From NCBI GenBank assembly GCA_013368315.1, contig JAACJM010000024.1, forward strand, positions 620,001 through 684,000: a DNA stretch of 64,000 nucleotides. Reading direction: 5' to 3'. This DNA comes from Tetrapyrgos nigripes (lineage: Eukaryota > Basidiomycota > Agaricomycetes > Agaricales > Campanellaceae). Below the pieces are notes generated by a model. The model was not told the DNA's origin. It searched no databases and worked only from the letters and a program-made list of their open reading frames with translations. Every line of letters begins with the position of its first letter. Positions within the stretch are counted from its first letter, which is position 1. Below are positions 63,689 through 64,000 of this stretch, in pieces. The position numbers and the translations under genes are program-made.

Positions 63689-64000
63689 ATTAATCTCATC
63701 CCCAGAGATCTTGGACGGAGACCAATGAATCAACGCTGCATTCTCATACACTCCATCAATCATCAACGTTCCTCCTCGACGAACATAGTTGATAGCATCG
63801 TTGGCAATTTTTTTGACACTGGTTGCTTCGATTTAGAAGAAACAAAATAATCATAACATCCATCAGTAAATCTCCATAGTCTCCGAGATAGCTTTGAGGT
63901 TCCTTCATGTAGAAGGATCAAGACAAGTGTCATCAAGGCCTAGTGGTACTCACAACTGCATCAAACCCATACCCATCGCCTTCTTCAACTCTTCCCACTG
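63689..64000 (-). pseudogene. zinc-type alcohol/sorbitol dehydrogenase-like gene, partial
   Basis: Two exon pieces: 63955-64000 (GYGFDAV, running off the window) and 63689-63829 (KKIANDAINYVRRGGTLMI, GVYENAALIHWSPSKISGDEIN). These fit the NAD-binding domain of medium-chain zinc dehydrogenases of the sorbitol/arabitol type. The first donor GTGAGT is good, but the acceptor before the second exon reads AAATCGAAG, and the usual ATG and IYG positions read ATS and IDG. The next exon (usually IIGSFSQ) is not found downstream. So it is a fragment or pseudogene; the upstream part lies outside the window. Confidence 0.6.

Overview
The window is a transposon graveyard from a filamentous fungus, most likely an Agaricomycete (mushroom-forming basidiomycete). 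The evidence is the many 50-60 bp GT-AG introns, a basidiomycete-style HET-domain gene, an Agaricomycete-type multi-pass membrane protein, Tnp2- and Plavaka-type transposases, chromodomain Ty3/gypsy elements and hAT elements. The species cannot be named from the sequence. No rRNA, tRNA or CRISPR was seen. Names such as element A to F are labels used only in this report.

Layout. 1-5671: two decayed multi-exon genes of unknown function. 6166-8011: 5' part (LTR plus gag) of a family-A gypsy element. 8012-10850: no recognisable gene. 10851 to about 35760: a large nest. Old gypsy element D starts at 10851; its 5' LTR was entered by gypsy B (10976-18740, target duplication CTTCT) and by a solo LTR E (18791-26776, CCCTG), and E was itself split by gypsy A (19190-26692, CTATC). 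The gag of D is interrupted at 28244-34045 by a CACTA/Tnp2 DNA transposon (duplication ATC), and further downstream there is a solo LTR of family F (35068-35639, CTAAT). 37485-40318: nested hAT elements, an outer non-autonomous one (GCAAGGAC) holding an inner one (GCGGGCTT), which holds a TIR-bounded unit with a helicase fragment. 41496-45632: the only convincing host-gene island, with a membrane protein, a small hypothetical and a HET-domain protein. 46920-59582: one Plavaka-like transposase pseudogene split by a young gypsy C (47777-55829, ATTAT), a solo F LTR (56401-56972, GCAGT) and an intron insert. 60476-61021: a coiled-coil hypothetical cut off by a D-type LTR. 61565-63134: the 3' end of a Ty1/copia element. 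63689-64000: part of a sorbitol/alcohol-dehydrogenase-like gene on the minus strand.

Most interesting points. (1) Elements B and C carry primer-binding sites complementary to the inferred 5' end of their own transcript, and the two elements differ at two positions with compensating changes. Family A shows an independent 11-nt match. This fits Tf1-like self-priming. (2) B and C both encode an extra ORF between the chromodomain and the polypurine tract, with Cys/His motifs followed by GW/WG-rich sequence that resembles Argonaute hooks. (3) Element A carries an antisense gene with its own TATA box and an exact Zn2Cys6 spacing. (4) The CACTA element pairs its dead transposase with an intact divergent multi-exon gene, a candidate TnpA-like partner. 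Premature stops in the mobile elements are mostly TGA, often at expected arginines, which suggests CpG decay or RIP-like mutation.
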